Assembly: GCF_000173975.1 (NCBI RefSeq)
Contig: NZ_ACEP01000011.1
Span: forward strand, 1-64,000
Reading direction: 5' to 3'
Source of the DNA: Anaerobutyricum hallii DSM 3353
Lineage (GTDB): Bacteria > Bacillota > Clostridia > Lachnospirales > Lachnospiraceae
Length of the DNA: 64,000 bases
The position numbers and the translations under genes were made by a program. This document shows, piece after piece, positions 8,399 to 17,521 of this stretch. Numbering within the stretch: position 1 is the stretch's first letter; every line of letters begins with the position of its first letter. A model generated the notes under the pieces. The model did no database searches. It was not told where the DNA came from and saw only the letters and a program-made list of their open reading frames with translations.

Positions 8399-9628
8399 AT
8401 GATGGAAAAATTATCATTAGACAAGTTCGAAGAAGCGTACGAGCGAGTGCAGGAAGTTGTTCTGCCAACAAACCTTGTACAAAGTGACTTCTTCTCACAG
8501 ATGACAGGAAACAAAGTTTATTTTAAACCAGAGAATCTTCAGCTCACAGGAGCATACAAGATTCGTGGAGCATATTATAAAATCAGTACATTAAGTGATG
8601 AAGAAAAAGCAAAAGGTCTTATCACAGCTTCTGCTGGAAACCATGCACAGGGTGTAGCATATGCCGCAAGAAAGTTTGGTGCACCGGCAATCGTTGTTAT
8701 GCCTACAACAACACCTTTATTAAAGGTAAACCGTACAAAGGAACTTGGAGCAGAAGTTGTTCTTCATGGTAACGTATACGATGAAGCCTGCGAAAAAGCA
8801 AAAGAGTTAGCAGCAGAACATGGATATACTTTTGTTCATCCATTCGATGATTTAGAAGTAGCAACTGGTCAGGGTTCTATTGCAATGGAAATTGTAAAAG
8901 AACTTCCTACCGTAGATATGATTTTAGTACCAGTTGGCGGTGGTGGACTTTCTACTGGTGTTTCAACTCTTGCTAAGATGTTAAATCCAAAGATTAAAGT
9001 CATCGGTGTAGAGCCAGCCGGAGCAAACTGCCTTCAGGAATCTTTAAAAGCAGGACATCCAGTAACATTAAAGGGAGTCAATACAATCGCAGACGGTACT
9101 GCTGTAAAGACACCAGGCGAAACTATTTTCCCATATCTCCAGGAGAATTTAGATGATATTATCACCATCGAAGATGACGAGTTAATCGTTGCGTTCCTTG
9201 ATATTTTAGAGAACCATAAAATGCTTGTTGAAAACTCCGGACTTCTTACAGTAGCTGCTTTAAAACATTTAAAACCAGAAGGAAAGAAAGTTGTTTCTAT
9301 CTTAAGCGGTGGAAATATGGATATCATCACATTAGCTTCTGTTGTACAAAACGGTCTTATCCAGCGTTCCAGAATCTTTACCGTGTCGGTTTTACTGCCG
9401 GATGTACCAGGACAGCTTAATAAAGTATCTAAAGTTATCGCAGATGTACAGGGTAATGTTATCAAGCTTGAGCACAATCAGTTTGTCAGCGTAAACCGTA
9501 ACAGTTCTGTAGAGCTTACGATCACAATGGAAGCATTTGGACATAATCATAAGAAGAAAATCATAGATGCCTTACGTGCTGCTGGTTTCAAACCAAAGGA
9601 AAGAACAACAAGAGGTGTTTATCAATAG
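8399..9628 (+). CDS. ilvA: threonine ammonia-lyase (threonine dehydratase)
   Basis: This PLP enzyme deaminates threonine to 2-oxobutanoate, feeding isoleucine synthesis or threonine fermentation. The 409-residue protein has the PLP lysine in TGAYKIRGAYYK (K54), the PLP-phosphate glycine loop VGGGGLSTG, and a C-terminal ACT domain (about residues 330-409). The single ACT domain at about 400 residues fits the clostridial ilvA/tdcB type, and which role it serves is not clear from context. The ATG at 8399 follows ggagg at 8384. An upstream in-frame ATG at 8366 lacks a good site. It is a single-gene unit, closed by the hairpin at 9759. Confidence 0.9.
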   Translation: MMEKLSLDKFEEAYERVQEVVLPTNLVQSDFFSQMTGNKVYFKPENLQLTGAYKIRGAYYKISTLSDEEKAKGLITASAGNHAQGVAYAARKFGAPAIVVMPTTTPLLKVNRTKELGAEVVLHGNVYDEACEKAKELAAEHGYTFVHPFDDLEVATGQGSIAMEIVKELPTVDMILVPVGGGGLSTGVSTLAKMLNPKIKVIGVEPAGANCLQESLKAGHPVTLKGVNTIADGTAVKTPGETIFPYLQENLDDIITIEDDELIVAFLDILENHKMLVENSGLLTVAALKHLKPEGKKVVSILSGGNMDIITLASVVQNGLIQRSRIFTVSVLLPDVPGQLNKVSKVIADVQGNVIKLEHNQFVSVNRNSSVELTITMEAFGHNHKKKIIDALRAAGFKPKERTTRGVYQ

Positions 9629-9999
9629 ACTCTGTAGTTGTAAAATGCGATCTAAATATCGCCTGTGGTATAAAGGAATCATTGTATAGCAGGAAGAGTT
9701 TCCTTATTGTACAACTAAATTCATAATTAAATTATAAAAAGAAAAGATAACATATCTTACAGCCTGTTTCATATATTATAAGAAACAGGCTGTTTTTTTT
9801 GTGTAAGGAAATTGTATTACAGATAACAAAATTCTCAGGGAATTAAGCGAGAATCCTCGTTAATTCCATTGCTGGATACTTCATTAAGATTTTTGTTTTA
9901 TAAAAACCTGCTATATGATCAATTTCAAAAAGGGGAAGGAGCATGTATGCCGGGGCATTCTTGAATTTTTATATAGCCGTTTTAGAAAGGAGGAAATAG
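9629..9999 (+). other. intergenic region between ilvA and spoIIIAA
   Basis: This 371-base gap holds the terminator at 9759-9800. Before spoIIIAA there is a strong aaggggaaggag site at 9929-9940 with two tiny reading frames: ATG at 9947 (MPGHS, stop) and ATG at 9943 (18 codons ending immediately before the spoIIIAA GTG). A sigma-E promoter is expected for this operon but I could not identify one with confidence. Confidence 0.4.
9759..9800 (+). terminator. intrinsic terminator after ilvA
   Basis: acagcctgtttc pairs perfectly with gaaacaggctgt (12 bp) around an 11-nt loop, followed by eight Ts. Confidence 0.9.
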
Positions 10000-10962
10000 G
10001 TGCAGCAGAAGCTATACCGAGAGGAACTGCTTCAGATTTTTCCACAAAAATTAAGGCAGCGAATAGAAGAAAGCGTAACTTTTAAAAATCTAACAGAAAT
10101 CCGTCTGCGAGCAGATCTTCCGGTTTTGATTGAGACAACGCAGGAAAACTATTTTTTAAAAAAAGAAGAAGCTGCGGAAAAAAGAAGAGCTATAGCAAAA
10201 GAAGAGGATAATTGGATTTTATCGCCGGAACAACTAAAACTTATCTTTGAAAAAATCAGCCAGTATTCTGTTTTTGCTTACACAGAAGAAATCGGGGAAG
10301 GATTTATTACTTTAAAAGGAGGACACCGGGCAGGCTTATGTGGCAAATATTATTACAGGGGGGAAGAAAAGCCGCAGATAAAACATATTTCTTCAATCAA
10401 TCTTCGTGTAGCAAGAGAAGTCATTGGATGCGCAGAGTGCATTGTACCAAAACTTTTTGAAGGAAACACATTTTGTCACACACTTCTAATCTCACCGCCA
10501 GGCTGTGGAAAAACAACGTATTTGCGGGACATAATCCGCCTGCTTTCTGATGGAACAGACACAATTACAGGAAAGAATGTAGCTGTTGTAGACGAGCGGA
10601 GTGAGATTGGAAACCGCACCCGAGAAGGAATTGGATTTTATTTGGGAAACCGAACAGATTTAATGGATCACTGTCCAAAAGCGGCGGGAATGCTAATGAT
10701 GCTCCGTACTATGACACCGGAAATTCTTGCCGCGGATGAAATTGGCGGAGAAAAAGATATTAAGGCAATGGCATATGTACGAAATTGTGGCTGTCGTTTA
10801 TTAATGACAGTACATGGAAATTCGATGCAGGATATTTTTGCACGCCCGGTATTGGGGGAATATTTAAAAAAATATCCTTTTGAACGATATGTATTTTTAA
10901 GTAAGAAGGAAGATAGAGAACGAATAATAACGATATATAATCAGGATGGGATACAGAAATAA
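10000..10962 (+). CDS. spoIIIAA: stage III sporulation ATPase SpoIIIAA
   Basis: SpoIIIAA is the secretion-type ATPase thought to energise the SpoIIIA-SpoIIQ channel between mother cell and forespore. The 320-residue protein carries Walker A SPPGCGKTTYLRD from residue 165, an ERSEIGN segment and the Walker B-like EILAADEIGG. The start is GTG, placed 8 bases after a strong aggagg site. It is the first gene of the spoIIIA operon. Confidence 0.95.
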   Translation: MQQKLYREELLQIFPQKLRQRIEESVTFKNLTEIRLRADLPVLIETTQENYFLKKEEAAEKRRAIAKEEDNWILSPEQLKLIFEKISQYSVFAYTEEIGEGFITLKGGHRAGLCGKYYYRGEEKPQIKHISSINLRVAREVIGCAECIVPKLFEGNTFCHTLLISPPGCGKTTYLRDIIRLLSDGTDTITGKNVAVVDERSEIGNRTREGIGFYLGNRTDLMDHCPKAAGMLMMLRTMTPEILAADEIGGEKDIKAMAYVRNCGCRLLMTVHGNSMQDIFARPVLGEYLKKYPFERYVFLSKKEDRERIITIYNQDGIQK

Positions 10963-11057
10963 ATAACAAAAAACAGATAATCTATACTTATAAAAGTAAA
11001 AGAGCAGCAGAGAAAGTAAGAAAAATAAAAAATCAAAGAAAAGGGAGAAAAAATTTT

Positions 11058-11572
11058 ATGGTAAAAATATTGGGAGGTAGTCTGGTACTAATTGCAGCCT
11101 ATCTTTTTGGAATGAAATTGATGGAGCCTGCTGCAGAACATATCCGCCTCTTAGAAGAAGGGGATTTATTATATCGGATTCTTGAATCGGAAATACGTAA
11201 TACAAGAACGCCGCTGCCTATTTTATTTGGAGAGTTAAGCGACCGTACTAATACCCGCTGGCATAATTTTTTTTTGAGCTTTCTATCACATTAACAAAAA
11301 ATACAGAGGAAAGCTTTTTGACAATCTATGAAAGACTTTTAAAAAAAACATGGAAAGAAAAGTTTTCAAAAGAAGAACAAAATTTATTCTTAAATGCTGG
11401 AAGAAATCTTTTGTCCGATGATATGGAGTATCAGAGGGAAGAGATAAAGCAGCTTTCCACATATTTAAATGAGAAAATTTTGCAGATGAAAAAAGAATAT
11501 ACAAATAAGAAGAAAGTAGTCCTCATTTCATGTCTTTGTATGGGGGCATTGGCAGTAATTTTGCTTTTTTAA
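11058..11572 (+). pseudogene. spoIIIAB: spoIIIAB, frame broken at a T9 tract
   Basis: The N-terminal frame (11058-11294, 78 codons) begins MVKILGGSLVLIAAYLFGMK, as SpoIIIAB does. The C-terminal half is in the -1 frame and ends at 11572 with a typical TM segment. The break coincides with nine Ts at 11267-11275. Reading one T twice joins the halves as HNFFFELSITL...TIYERLLKKTW and gives 171 residues, the family's usual length. The rest of the operon is intact. A sequencing error, a true mutation, or rescue by polymerase slippage all remain possible. SpoIIIAB is an inner-membrane component of the SpoIIIA complex. Confidence 0.85.
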
Positions 11573-11604
11573 AAGAAACAGGTAGCGTGAAAAAGGAGAG
11601 AAAG

Positions 11605-11799
11605 ATGACAATTGAATTAATTTTTAAAATTGCAGCGGTAGGAATTCTTGTCACAATACTTGGCCAGGTACTAAAACATTCAGGACGGGAAGAACAGGCA
11701 TTTCTTGTTTCTCTGGCAGGTCTTTTTATTGTGCTTTCCTGGATTATTCCCTGCATCAGTGAACTTTTTACAGAGATATACAGCCTTTTTCAATTATAG
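11605..11799 (+). CDS. spoIIIAC: stage III sporulation protein SpoIIIAC
   Basis: The 64-residue protein has two transmembrane helices (MTIELIFKIAAVGILVTILG and a second from about residue 35) and matches the size and sequence of SpoIIIAC, a small membrane component of the SpoIIIA channel. The frame extends upstream to 11530, but the ATG at 11605 follows aaaaggagag and gives the normal length. Confidence 0.92.
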   Translation: MTIELIFKIAAVGILVTILGQVLKHSGREEQAFLVSLAGLFIVLSWIIPCISELFTEIYSLFQL

Positions 11800-11810
11800 G
11801 AGAGGATAGG

Positions 11811-12197
11811 ATGCTTGTTTTTAAAATTGCACTGATAGGAATTGCAGGAGCAATGCTTGCAATGGTTACAAAACAATTTAAACCAGAATATAGTACACTT
11901 GTTCTTTTGGCAGTCTGTTTATTCCTGATTGGATATCTGACTTCTAATTTGAAAGAAGTTTTAAATTTTGTACAGACATTGCAAAAGAGAATTCCGATAA
12001 GTAGTATGTATATTAAAATACTATTAAAATTACTTGCTATTGCTTATATATGCCAGATTGCGTCTAATTTGTGTGAGGATCTTGGCTATCACTCCATCTC
12101 TTTTCAGATAGAAACCATCGGTAAATTATCTATTTTAGTATTAAGTATTCCAATTATCAGTTCCTTACTTGAAACGATCGAACATTTACTTACATGA
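11811..12197 (+). CDS. spoIIIAD: stage III sporulation protein SpoIIIAD
   Basis: This 128-residue protein has about four hydrophobic helices and is a SpoIIIAC/AD-family membrane component of the sporulation channel. The N-terminus repeats the SpoIIIAC-like pattern (FKIALIGIAGAMLAMVTKQF). It starts 12 bases after spoIIIAC with an aggagagg site. Confidence 0.93.
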   Translation: MLVFKIALIGIAGAMLAMVTKQFKPEYSTLVLLAVCLFLIGYLTSNLKEVLNFVQTLQKRIPISSMYIKILLKLLAIAYICQIASNLCEDLGYHSISFQIETIGKLSILVLSIPIISSLLETIEHLLT

Positions 12198-12242
12198 TGA
12201 TTTTTTATAGAAAAGAAGGCCAGAACGGAAAGTAGGTAAAAA

Positions 12243-13388
12243 ATGGGAAAAAATAAAAAGAAAACTTTTTTATATGTTATAGGATTTCTTACACACTTTC
12301 TTTTTCTTTGCTATCTTCATCCACTTACTCTCCAGGCACAGACAAAAAAAGAAGAAATAGATATTACAGCTCTCTCAAAACAAATAGAACAACTTGGAGA
12401 AGAAAAGTACCCTGATTTTTCTTCTATCTTTGAAAAAATTCTTTCTATGCAGTTTACAGAAGTCTTTCAGCAAATCGGAGGATGGTTTATAGATATTGCT
12501 TTTAGAGAAGTTTTTTCTTCGAAAATACTTATTACAGAGCTTATCGGTGTCATCTTATTTTCGGCGGTATTTTCGAATATCTCTTCTTCCTTTCAACCAT
12601 ATGGAGTATCGGACAGTGGATTTTTTGTTACATATCTCATAACATTTTCTATTATTTTTACTAATTTTACGGCAATGACAACCTTGTTTGAAAATACAGT
12701 AATTCTTCTGTCCTCTTTTCTAAAAGTACTGCTTCCTGTGTATACACTGGCAGTTTCTCTTTCTGGAAATCTATCTACAGGTGTTGTATTTTATGAGTAT
12801 TTTATTATTGTAGTGCTGCTTTTAAACTGGATTTGTATAAAAATTTTTCTTCCGTTGCTACAATATTATCTTCTATTAGAGTTACTAAACCGATTTTCAA
12901 AAAAGCAAAATATTTCAAGATTATGTGAAGGCCTTTTTCTTTTTTTATCAAAAGGTGTACAGGTACTTTTTTTTCTCTTTTTTGGATTTCATCTGTTAGA
13001 AACAATGATTGCGCCTTCTTTTGATGCGGCAAAAAATAATGTACTAAACAAAATGATCGGATTGATTCCGGGAGCAGGATCTGTTGTCCAAAGTGTTACA
13101 GGGACGGTACTTGGTTCTTCCCTTGTTATAAAAAATGCATTAGGGGCAGCTGGCATTGTATTCCTTTTTCTCTTTCTTCTTTTGCCTCTTACAAAACTGT
13201 TATGTTATGTCTTTTTTTATTTCCTATTGTCTGTTGTGTTAGAGCCGATTGCGGATGAACGTTTTGTAGAGTGTATTAGTGCGGCAGTGAAATGTGGATT
13301 GCTGTTAATAAAGGTATTGTGTATGTCTTCTGTTTTATTTATTGTGATTATCGCACTTACCACACTTACCACAAATCATATAGGATAA
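12243..13388 (+). CDS. spoIIIAE: stage III sporulation protein SpoIIIAE
   Basis: The 381-residue polytopic membrane protein has an N-terminal signal-like helix (residues 9-30), a short extracytoplasmic region and about seven further hydrophobic segments. The GLIPGAGSVVQSVTGTVLGSS segment is typical of SpoIIIAE, the large membrane component of the SpoIIIA apparatus. It stays in operon order between AD and AF. Confidence 0.93.
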   Translation: MGKNKKKTFLYVIGFLTHFLFLCYLHPLTLQAQTKKEEIDITALSKQIEQLGEEKYPDFSSIFEKILSMQFTEVFQQIGGWFIDIAFREVFSSKILITELIGVILFSAVFSNISSSFQPYGVSDSGFFVTYLITFSIIFTNFTAMTTLFENTVILLSSFLKVLLPVYTLAVSLSGNLSTGVVFYEYFIIVVLLLNWICIKIFLPLLQYYLLLELLNRFSKKQNISRLCEGLFLFLSKGVQVLFFLFFGFHLLETMIAPSFDAAKNNVLNKMIGLIPGAGSVVQSVTGTVLGSSLVIKNALGAAGIVFLFLFLLLPLTKLLCYVFFYFLLSVVLEPIADERFVECISAAVKCGLLLIKVLCMSSVLFIVIIALTTLTTNHIG

Positions 13389-13438
13389 AGCATTGTGAAA
13401 ATATAAAAGACCATAAATAAAAGTAGGAGCTGGATGTA

Positions 13439-13966
13439 ATGGAATATATAAAAAGCTGGTTAAAAACAATTTTATATATGAATGTTCTATTATTAATCTG
13501 TGATAATTTAATGCAAAAAACAGCATATGAAAAATATTATCGTTTTTTTTCTGGATTTTTGCTTGTAGTGTGTCTGTTAAAACCTGTCATTGATTTTGCA
13601 GGAACAGAGCAGTATTTCCAGGTATCTTTTTTGCAGGAAGAATGGAAGAATGAACGAAATCTACTAGGAAATGTAAAAGAATTTCAGGATATGCAAGACG
13701 TGCTAAAAAAAGAATATGAGACAGCATATAAAAATCAGATAGAAGAAATTGCAAAGAAAAAGAATATTCAGGTAAAAAAGATTACCTTTTGGTGGGATAA
13801 CAAAAAAGAACATTTAAAACAGATAGAGATAAGGGGAATCTTGCTAAAAGGGAGCGACAGCACGCTTCATACAACAGACAATCCCTCACATGTAGAAAGT
13901 TTAAAAAAGATTTTAATGCAGCTTTATGATTTAGAAGAATCAGATGTTTTTGTAGAGGTGGAGTGA
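13439..13966 (+). CDS. spoIIIAF: stage III sporulation protein SpoIIIAF
   Basis: The 175-residue protein has two N-terminal transmembrane helices (about residues 15-30 and 38-52, ending in CLLKPVIDF), then a soluble ring-building-motif-like domain facing the intermembrane space. Size and position fit SpoIIIAF. Its stop overlaps the region just before spoIIIAG. Confidence 0.9.
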   Translation: MEYIKSWLKTILYMNVLLLICDNLMQKTAYEKYYRFFSGFLLVVCLLKPVIDFAGTEQYFQVSFLQEEWKNERNLLGNVKEFQDMQDVLKKEYETAYKNQIEEIAKKKNIQVKKITFWWDNKKEHLKQIEIRGILLKGSDSTLHTTDNPSHVESLKKILMQLYDLEESDVFVEVE

Positions 13967-13968
13967 AG

Positions 13969-14541
13969 ATGGATAAAAAAATGCCTAAAAAGATAAGTTT
14001 AAAAGACTTTGGGATGGAGAAAATTATTTTAATAGCAATTGCGGGAATCGTTCTTCTTGTTGCTAATTTTTCTGAATGGAAAAATTCTTCTTCAAAAACA
14101 AGCGAAAAACAAGAAAAATCCATAGAGACAAGTCAGAATGATGCATATGTGGAGGCACTTGAAAATAAATTAGTACATATCCTTGAAAATGTGGATGGTG
14201 TAGGAAAAGCAGAAGTGATGATTACCTTAAAATCTTCTAAAGAATCTGTATTAAATAAAGATTTGTCAGAGGAGAAACAAACAGAGGAAGAAAGAAGCGT
14301 AGAAACACAAAAAGTAAATAAAAATCAAAAAAAGCAGGAAGAGACGATTCTTTCCGATTCTTCTGGAAATTCTGCCCCTTATGTAATAAAAGAATTAGAG
14401 CCGGAAATTTCAGGAATTGTCATTTCCTGTGAAGGAGCGGGAAATAAGGTGGTAGAAGCATCCGTTTTAGAAGCAGTGCAGGTATTGTTTGGAGTTTCGG
14501 CAAATCATATTAAAGTGTTAAAAATGGAGGTTGCAAAATGA
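13969..14541 (+). CDS. spoIIIAG: stage III sporulation protein SpoIIIAG
   Basis: SpoIIIAG forms a large ring in the intermembrane space of the developing spore. The protein has one N-terminal transmembrane helix (about residues 15-32) followed by a charged region and a ring-building domain with NVDGVGKAEVMITL and the later VISCEGAGNKVVEASVLEAV, typical of the family. The ATG at 13969 follows aggtggag. A GTG at 13963 is also possible. Its stop overlaps the spoIIIAH start (ATGA). Confidence 0.93.
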   Translation: MDKKMPKKISLKDFGMEKIILIAIAGIVLLVANFSEWKNSSSKTSEKQEKSIETSQNDAYVEALENKLVHILENVDGVGKAEVMITLKSSKESVLNKDLSEEKQTEEERSVETQKVNKNQKKQEETILSDSSGNSAPYVIKELEPEISGIVISCEGAGNKVVEASVLEAVQVLFGVSANHIKVLKMEVAK

Positions 14542-15206
14542 AGAAAGTATTTCAGAAAAATCAGATTGCCATTACGGCATTGGCAATCATGATTGCAGTT
14601 GCAGGATATCTGAATTTCACAGAGCAAAATACATCCTCTGATGGAACGAAAAAAACAGCCGGTTCCGTGGAAACAATTGATACGATGGATATTTCAGATG
14701 GAGATTCCCTGATAAAGGAAAAAGCTAAGGCTTCAAAAGATGTATCAAAAAGTCTTTCAAAAAATTCATCAGAGAATGCAAAAGAGACGCAGACAGACGT
14801 AAGCAGTGAGACCATTGGGGATGCTGTCCTGACACAGGCGCAGGTAAGTGAATATGTAGCGGGTGCCAGAATGGAGAGAGAACAGACACATTCCAAAACC
14901 AAAGAGTCCCTTAATGAAATTATTAACAGCACTTCTGTCAGTGAAGATGCAAAGAAAGAAGCGGTAGATAAACTTACTGAACTTGCGGATATTATGGAAA
15001 AAGAATCTGCAACGGAACAGCTTTTGGCATCCAAAGGATTTGAAGATGCAGTAGTCTCTATCGGAGAGGACAGTGTAGATGTCGTACTAAATTATGAGGA
15101 ACTTTCCTCGTCTGACCGGGCACAGATTGAGGATATTGTTACAAGAAAAACAGGATATAGTGTCAGTCAGCTTGTCATAAGTAAAATGCAGACGACAGAA
15201 AGTTAA
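14538..15206 (+). CDS. spoIIIAH: stage III sporulation protein SpoIIIAH
   Basis: SpoIIIAH pairs with forespore SpoIIQ across the two membranes. The 222-residue protein has one N-terminal transmembrane helix (about residues 8-25), a Ser/Lys-rich linker, and the C-terminal YscJ/FliF-like ring domain with GFEDAVVSIGEDSVDVVLNY. It is the last gene of the spoIIIA operon. No clear terminator follows. Confidence 0.95.
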   Translation: MKKVFQKNQIAITALAIMIAVAGYLNFTEQNTSSDGTKKTAGSVETIDTMDISDGDSLIKEKAKASKDVSKSLSKNSSENAKETQTDVSSETIGDAVLTQAQVSEYVAGARMEREQTHSKTKESLNEIINSTSVSEDAKKEAVDKLTELADIMEKESATEQLLASKGFEDAVVSIGEDSVDVVLNYEELSSSDRAQIEDIVTRKTGYSVSQLVISKMQTTES

Positions 15207-15216
15207 AAGATTTCTG

Positions 15217-15244
15217 TTGCAAAAACATAGATGTCTGTTATAAT
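15217..15244 (+). promoter_or_regulatory. sigma-A-type promoter for yqhY-nusB
   Basis: TTGCAA at 15217-15222 and TATAAT at 15239-15244 are separated by 16 bases. The leader that follows contains an inverted repeat: actttccatg at 15289-15298 and catggagagt at 15335-15344, with ttttcc/ggaaa pairing inside. This could be a leader structure controlling yqhY. Confidence 0.6.
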
Positions 15245-15376
15245 TATAGAATAAATCGATATAAAATTGTTTACATTTTTATGTGAGGACTTTCCATGTA
15301 GTTTTCCAATATCTGTTAATGATGTGGGAAATTTCATGGAGAGTTTTCTGTGGACTGTAGACAAAAGGAGGTTTCC

Positions 15377-15763
15377 ATGGGAAAAGAAAAAGATACAAAG
15401 ATAAATCATACGGTTTATAACATAGAAGACGTAGGACAGGTTCAGATTGCAGATGAAGTAGTTGCAGTTATCGCTGGTCTTGCAGCAACAGAAGTAGAGG
15501 GCGTTGCTAAGATGTCCGGTAATATTACCAATGAAATCGTAAGTAAGCTTGGAATGAAGAAGCTTTCCAAAGGTGTAAAAGTAACAATTACTGGCACACA
15601 AGTTGATGTGATACTGAATCTTGTACTCAGCTACGGTGTAAGCATCCCAAAAACTTCTCAGGAAGTACAGGACAAGGTAAAGAGCGCGATTGAGACGATG
15701 ACAGGCCTTACGGTTTCTGAAGTGAATATCCGCATAGCCGGAATCCAGATGGATTATGAATAG
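15377..15763 (+). CDS. yqhY: Asp23/Gls24 family protein (YqhY-like)
   Basis: The 128-residue protein is a DUF322/Asp23 family member with the typical QIADEVVAVIAGLAATEVEGVA N-terminal segment. In Bacillus subtilis the equivalent, YqhY, lies with accBC and affects acetyl-CoA carboxylase activity. Here accBC are missing and nusB follows directly. The ATG at 15377 has an aaaggagg site. An earlier in-frame start at 15350 lacks one. Confidence 0.88.
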   Translation: MGKEKDTKINHTVYNIEDVGQVQIADEVVAVIAGLAATEVEGVAKMSGNITNEIVSKLGMKKLSKGVKVTITGTQVDVILNLVLSYGVSIPKTSQEVQDKVKSAIETMTGLTVSEVNIRIAGIQMDYE

Positions 15764-15806
15764 ACTGACTACAAAGAGTACACGGAAGATAACGGAGGTT
15801 TGACAT

Positions 15807-16208
15807 ATGAAGATGTCTAGAAGAAAAGTAAGAGAGACTATTTTTCTTTTACTGTTTCGCGTAGAATTTAATACACAGGAAGAATTACAGGAGCAGATAA
15901 AATGGTACTTTGAAGAAAGACCGGATATAGAGGGAAAAGACCAGATCTATATCGAGACAAAGATTGGAAGTATCTTAAAACGCCTTCCGGAGATTGATGA
16001 GCAGATTCATTCGATTTGTGAGGGCTGGAGACTTGAAAGACTTGGAAAGCCAGAGCTTGCCATTTTGCGTCTTGCAGTTTATGAGATTACAAATGATGCG
16101 AATATTCCTACGGGAGTTGCCATTAATGAAGCCGTAGAGCTTGCAAAGATTTATTGCAGCGAGGAAGCTCCTCGTTTTGTAAATGGAGTTCTTGCAAAGC
16201 TGGCATAG
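15807..16208 (+). CDS. nusB: transcription antitermination factor NusB
   Basis: NusB binds boxA RNA with NusE and supports rRNA transcription. The 133-residue helical protein has the N-terminal SRRKVRETIFLLLFRVEF and the C-terminal LGKPELAILRLAVYEI and FVNGVLAKLA segments typical of NusB. It follows a ggagg site and yqhY by 43 bases. Confidence 0.93.
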   Translation: MKMSRRKVRETIFLLLFRVEFNTQEELQEQIKWYFEERPDIEGKDQIYIETKIGSILKRLPEIDEQIHSICEGWRLERLGKPELAILRLAVYEITNDANIPTGVAINEAVELAKIYCSEEAPRFVNGVLAKLA

Positions 16209-16250
16209 CGAATAATTCGTGACCTGTACCTGGATAACTGAAGAAGAATG

Positions 16251-16285
16251 AGGCGGCACGGAACAATATTCTTTGCCGCCTTTTT
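16251..16285 (+). terminator. hairpin between nusB and xseA
   Basis: aggcggca pairs with tgccgcct (8 bp) around a 15-nt loop, followed by Ts. It may end the yqhY-nusB transcript or attenuate xseA, which starts 17 bases later without a strong ribosome binding site. Confidence 0.6.
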
Positions 16286-16301
16286 GATTGGGTATTTATA
16301 A

Positions 16302-17510
16302 ATGAAGCATATTTTTTCTGTCACACAAATTAATTCTTATATTCATCGTATTTTTGAAAGCGATTATGCCTTAAAAAAAATATATTTAAAGGGAGAAGTT
16401 TCTAACTGCAAATATCATTCTTCCGGCCATATTTATTTTACACTAAAGGATGAAAAGAGTGCACTGCGCTGTGTTATGTTTTCTTCGGACCGCTATAAAG
16501 GGCTAACGTTTCATCTCGAAGATGGTCAGCTTATAGAAGCTTGTGGTAATATTTCTGTATATGAACAGACAGGAACATATCAGATGTATGTTCGAAAGAT
16601 AGAACTCTCCGGAGCTGGAGAATTATATATTCGTTATGAACAGTTAAAGCAGGAATTAGCGCAGAAAGGATATTTTGATTTTGAAAGAAAGAAGCCGTTG
16701 CCGCCTTATCCAGAAAAAATTGGGATTGTGACAGCACTTACCGGGGCAGCAATAGAAGATATTAAAAGTATTGCCAAAAGACGAAATCCTTCGGTTCAGC
16801 TGTACCTCTATCCGTCAAAAGTACAGGGAGAGGGTGCGGCTGCTCAGATTGCAAGAGGTATTCGGTATTTTGATACAGCAGGGGTTGATATTATTATTAT
16901 CGGCCGTGGTGGAGGCTCTATCGAAGATTTATGGGCCTTTAATGAGATAGAAGTTGCCGATGCGATTTATTATGCAGACACACCGATCATATCAGGAACT
17001 GGACATGAAATTGATATGACAATTGCTGACTACTGTGCAGATGTGCGGGCAGCAACTCCTTCTGCAGCCTGTGAACTGGCTATTCCGGATATGACTTCTT
17101 TTTACACAAGAATGCATAACTATCAGGAAGTACTCGGGACACTGCTACAGCAAAAACTGATGCTGATGTATGGGAAGACCGCTTTGTTAGAAAGGCAGCT
17201 TGAGGCACAGCGGCCAGATAAAAAGCTGATGAGTCATCAGCTCATTTACGAGCGGTTAGAAGGCAGATTGCAACAGGCAATGCGGGATAAGTATCAAAGC
17301 AGACAGCAGCAATTTACAAGATATGTAGACAGGCTTTCCGCCCTGTCCCCAACATCCCGTCTGAGAGGCGGATATGTATTTGCACAAACGAAAGAGGGAA
17401 ATCCCCTTACTTCTGCCGGGCAGATAGAAAAGGAGAATCCTTTTTTCATTACTTTTTCAGATGGACAGGCTGAGGTAATGCCGGTTTCAGTGAAAAAGAA
17501 TAAAAAATAA
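16302..17510 (+). CDS. xseA: exodeoxyribonuclease VII large subunit
   Basis: XseA is the catalytic subunit of ExoVII, which degrades single-stranded DNA. The 402-residue protein has the N-terminal OB-fold (VTQINSYIHRIFESDYALKK; GEVSNCKYHSSGHIYFTLKD) and the central nuclease core with GIVTALTGAAIEDI, IIIGRGGGSIEDLWAFN and the conserved SGTGHEIDMTIADYCAD. Its partner xseB follows 11 bases later. Confidence 0.95.
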   Translation: MKHIFSVTQINSYIHRIFESDYALKKIYLKGEVSNCKYHSSGHIYFTLKDEKSALRCVMFSSDRYKGLTFHLEDGQLIEACGNISVYEQTGTYQMYVRKIELSGAGELYIRYEQLKQELAQKGYFDFERKKPLPPYPEKIGIVTALTGAAIEDIKSIAKRRNPSVQLYLYPSKVQGEGAAAQIARGIRYFDTAGVDIIIIGRGGGSIEDLWAFNEIEVADAIYYADTPIISGTGHEIDMTIADYCADVRAATPSAACELAIPDMTSFYTRMHNYQEVLGTLLQQKLMLMYGKTALLERQLEAQRPDKKLMSHQLIYERLEGRLQQAMRDKYQSRQQQFTRYVDRLSALSPTSRLRGGYVFAQTKEGNPLTSAGQIEKENPFFITFSDGQAEVMPVSVKKNKK

Positions 17511-17521
17511 AGAGGTTTGTC

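Noticed and set aside
14561-15034. 157-codon antisense frame in spoIIIAH
   Set aside because: It is the shadow of a Ser/Lys-rich coding region and has no start signals; the same holds for the long antisense frames in smc, ilvA and the U32 gene.
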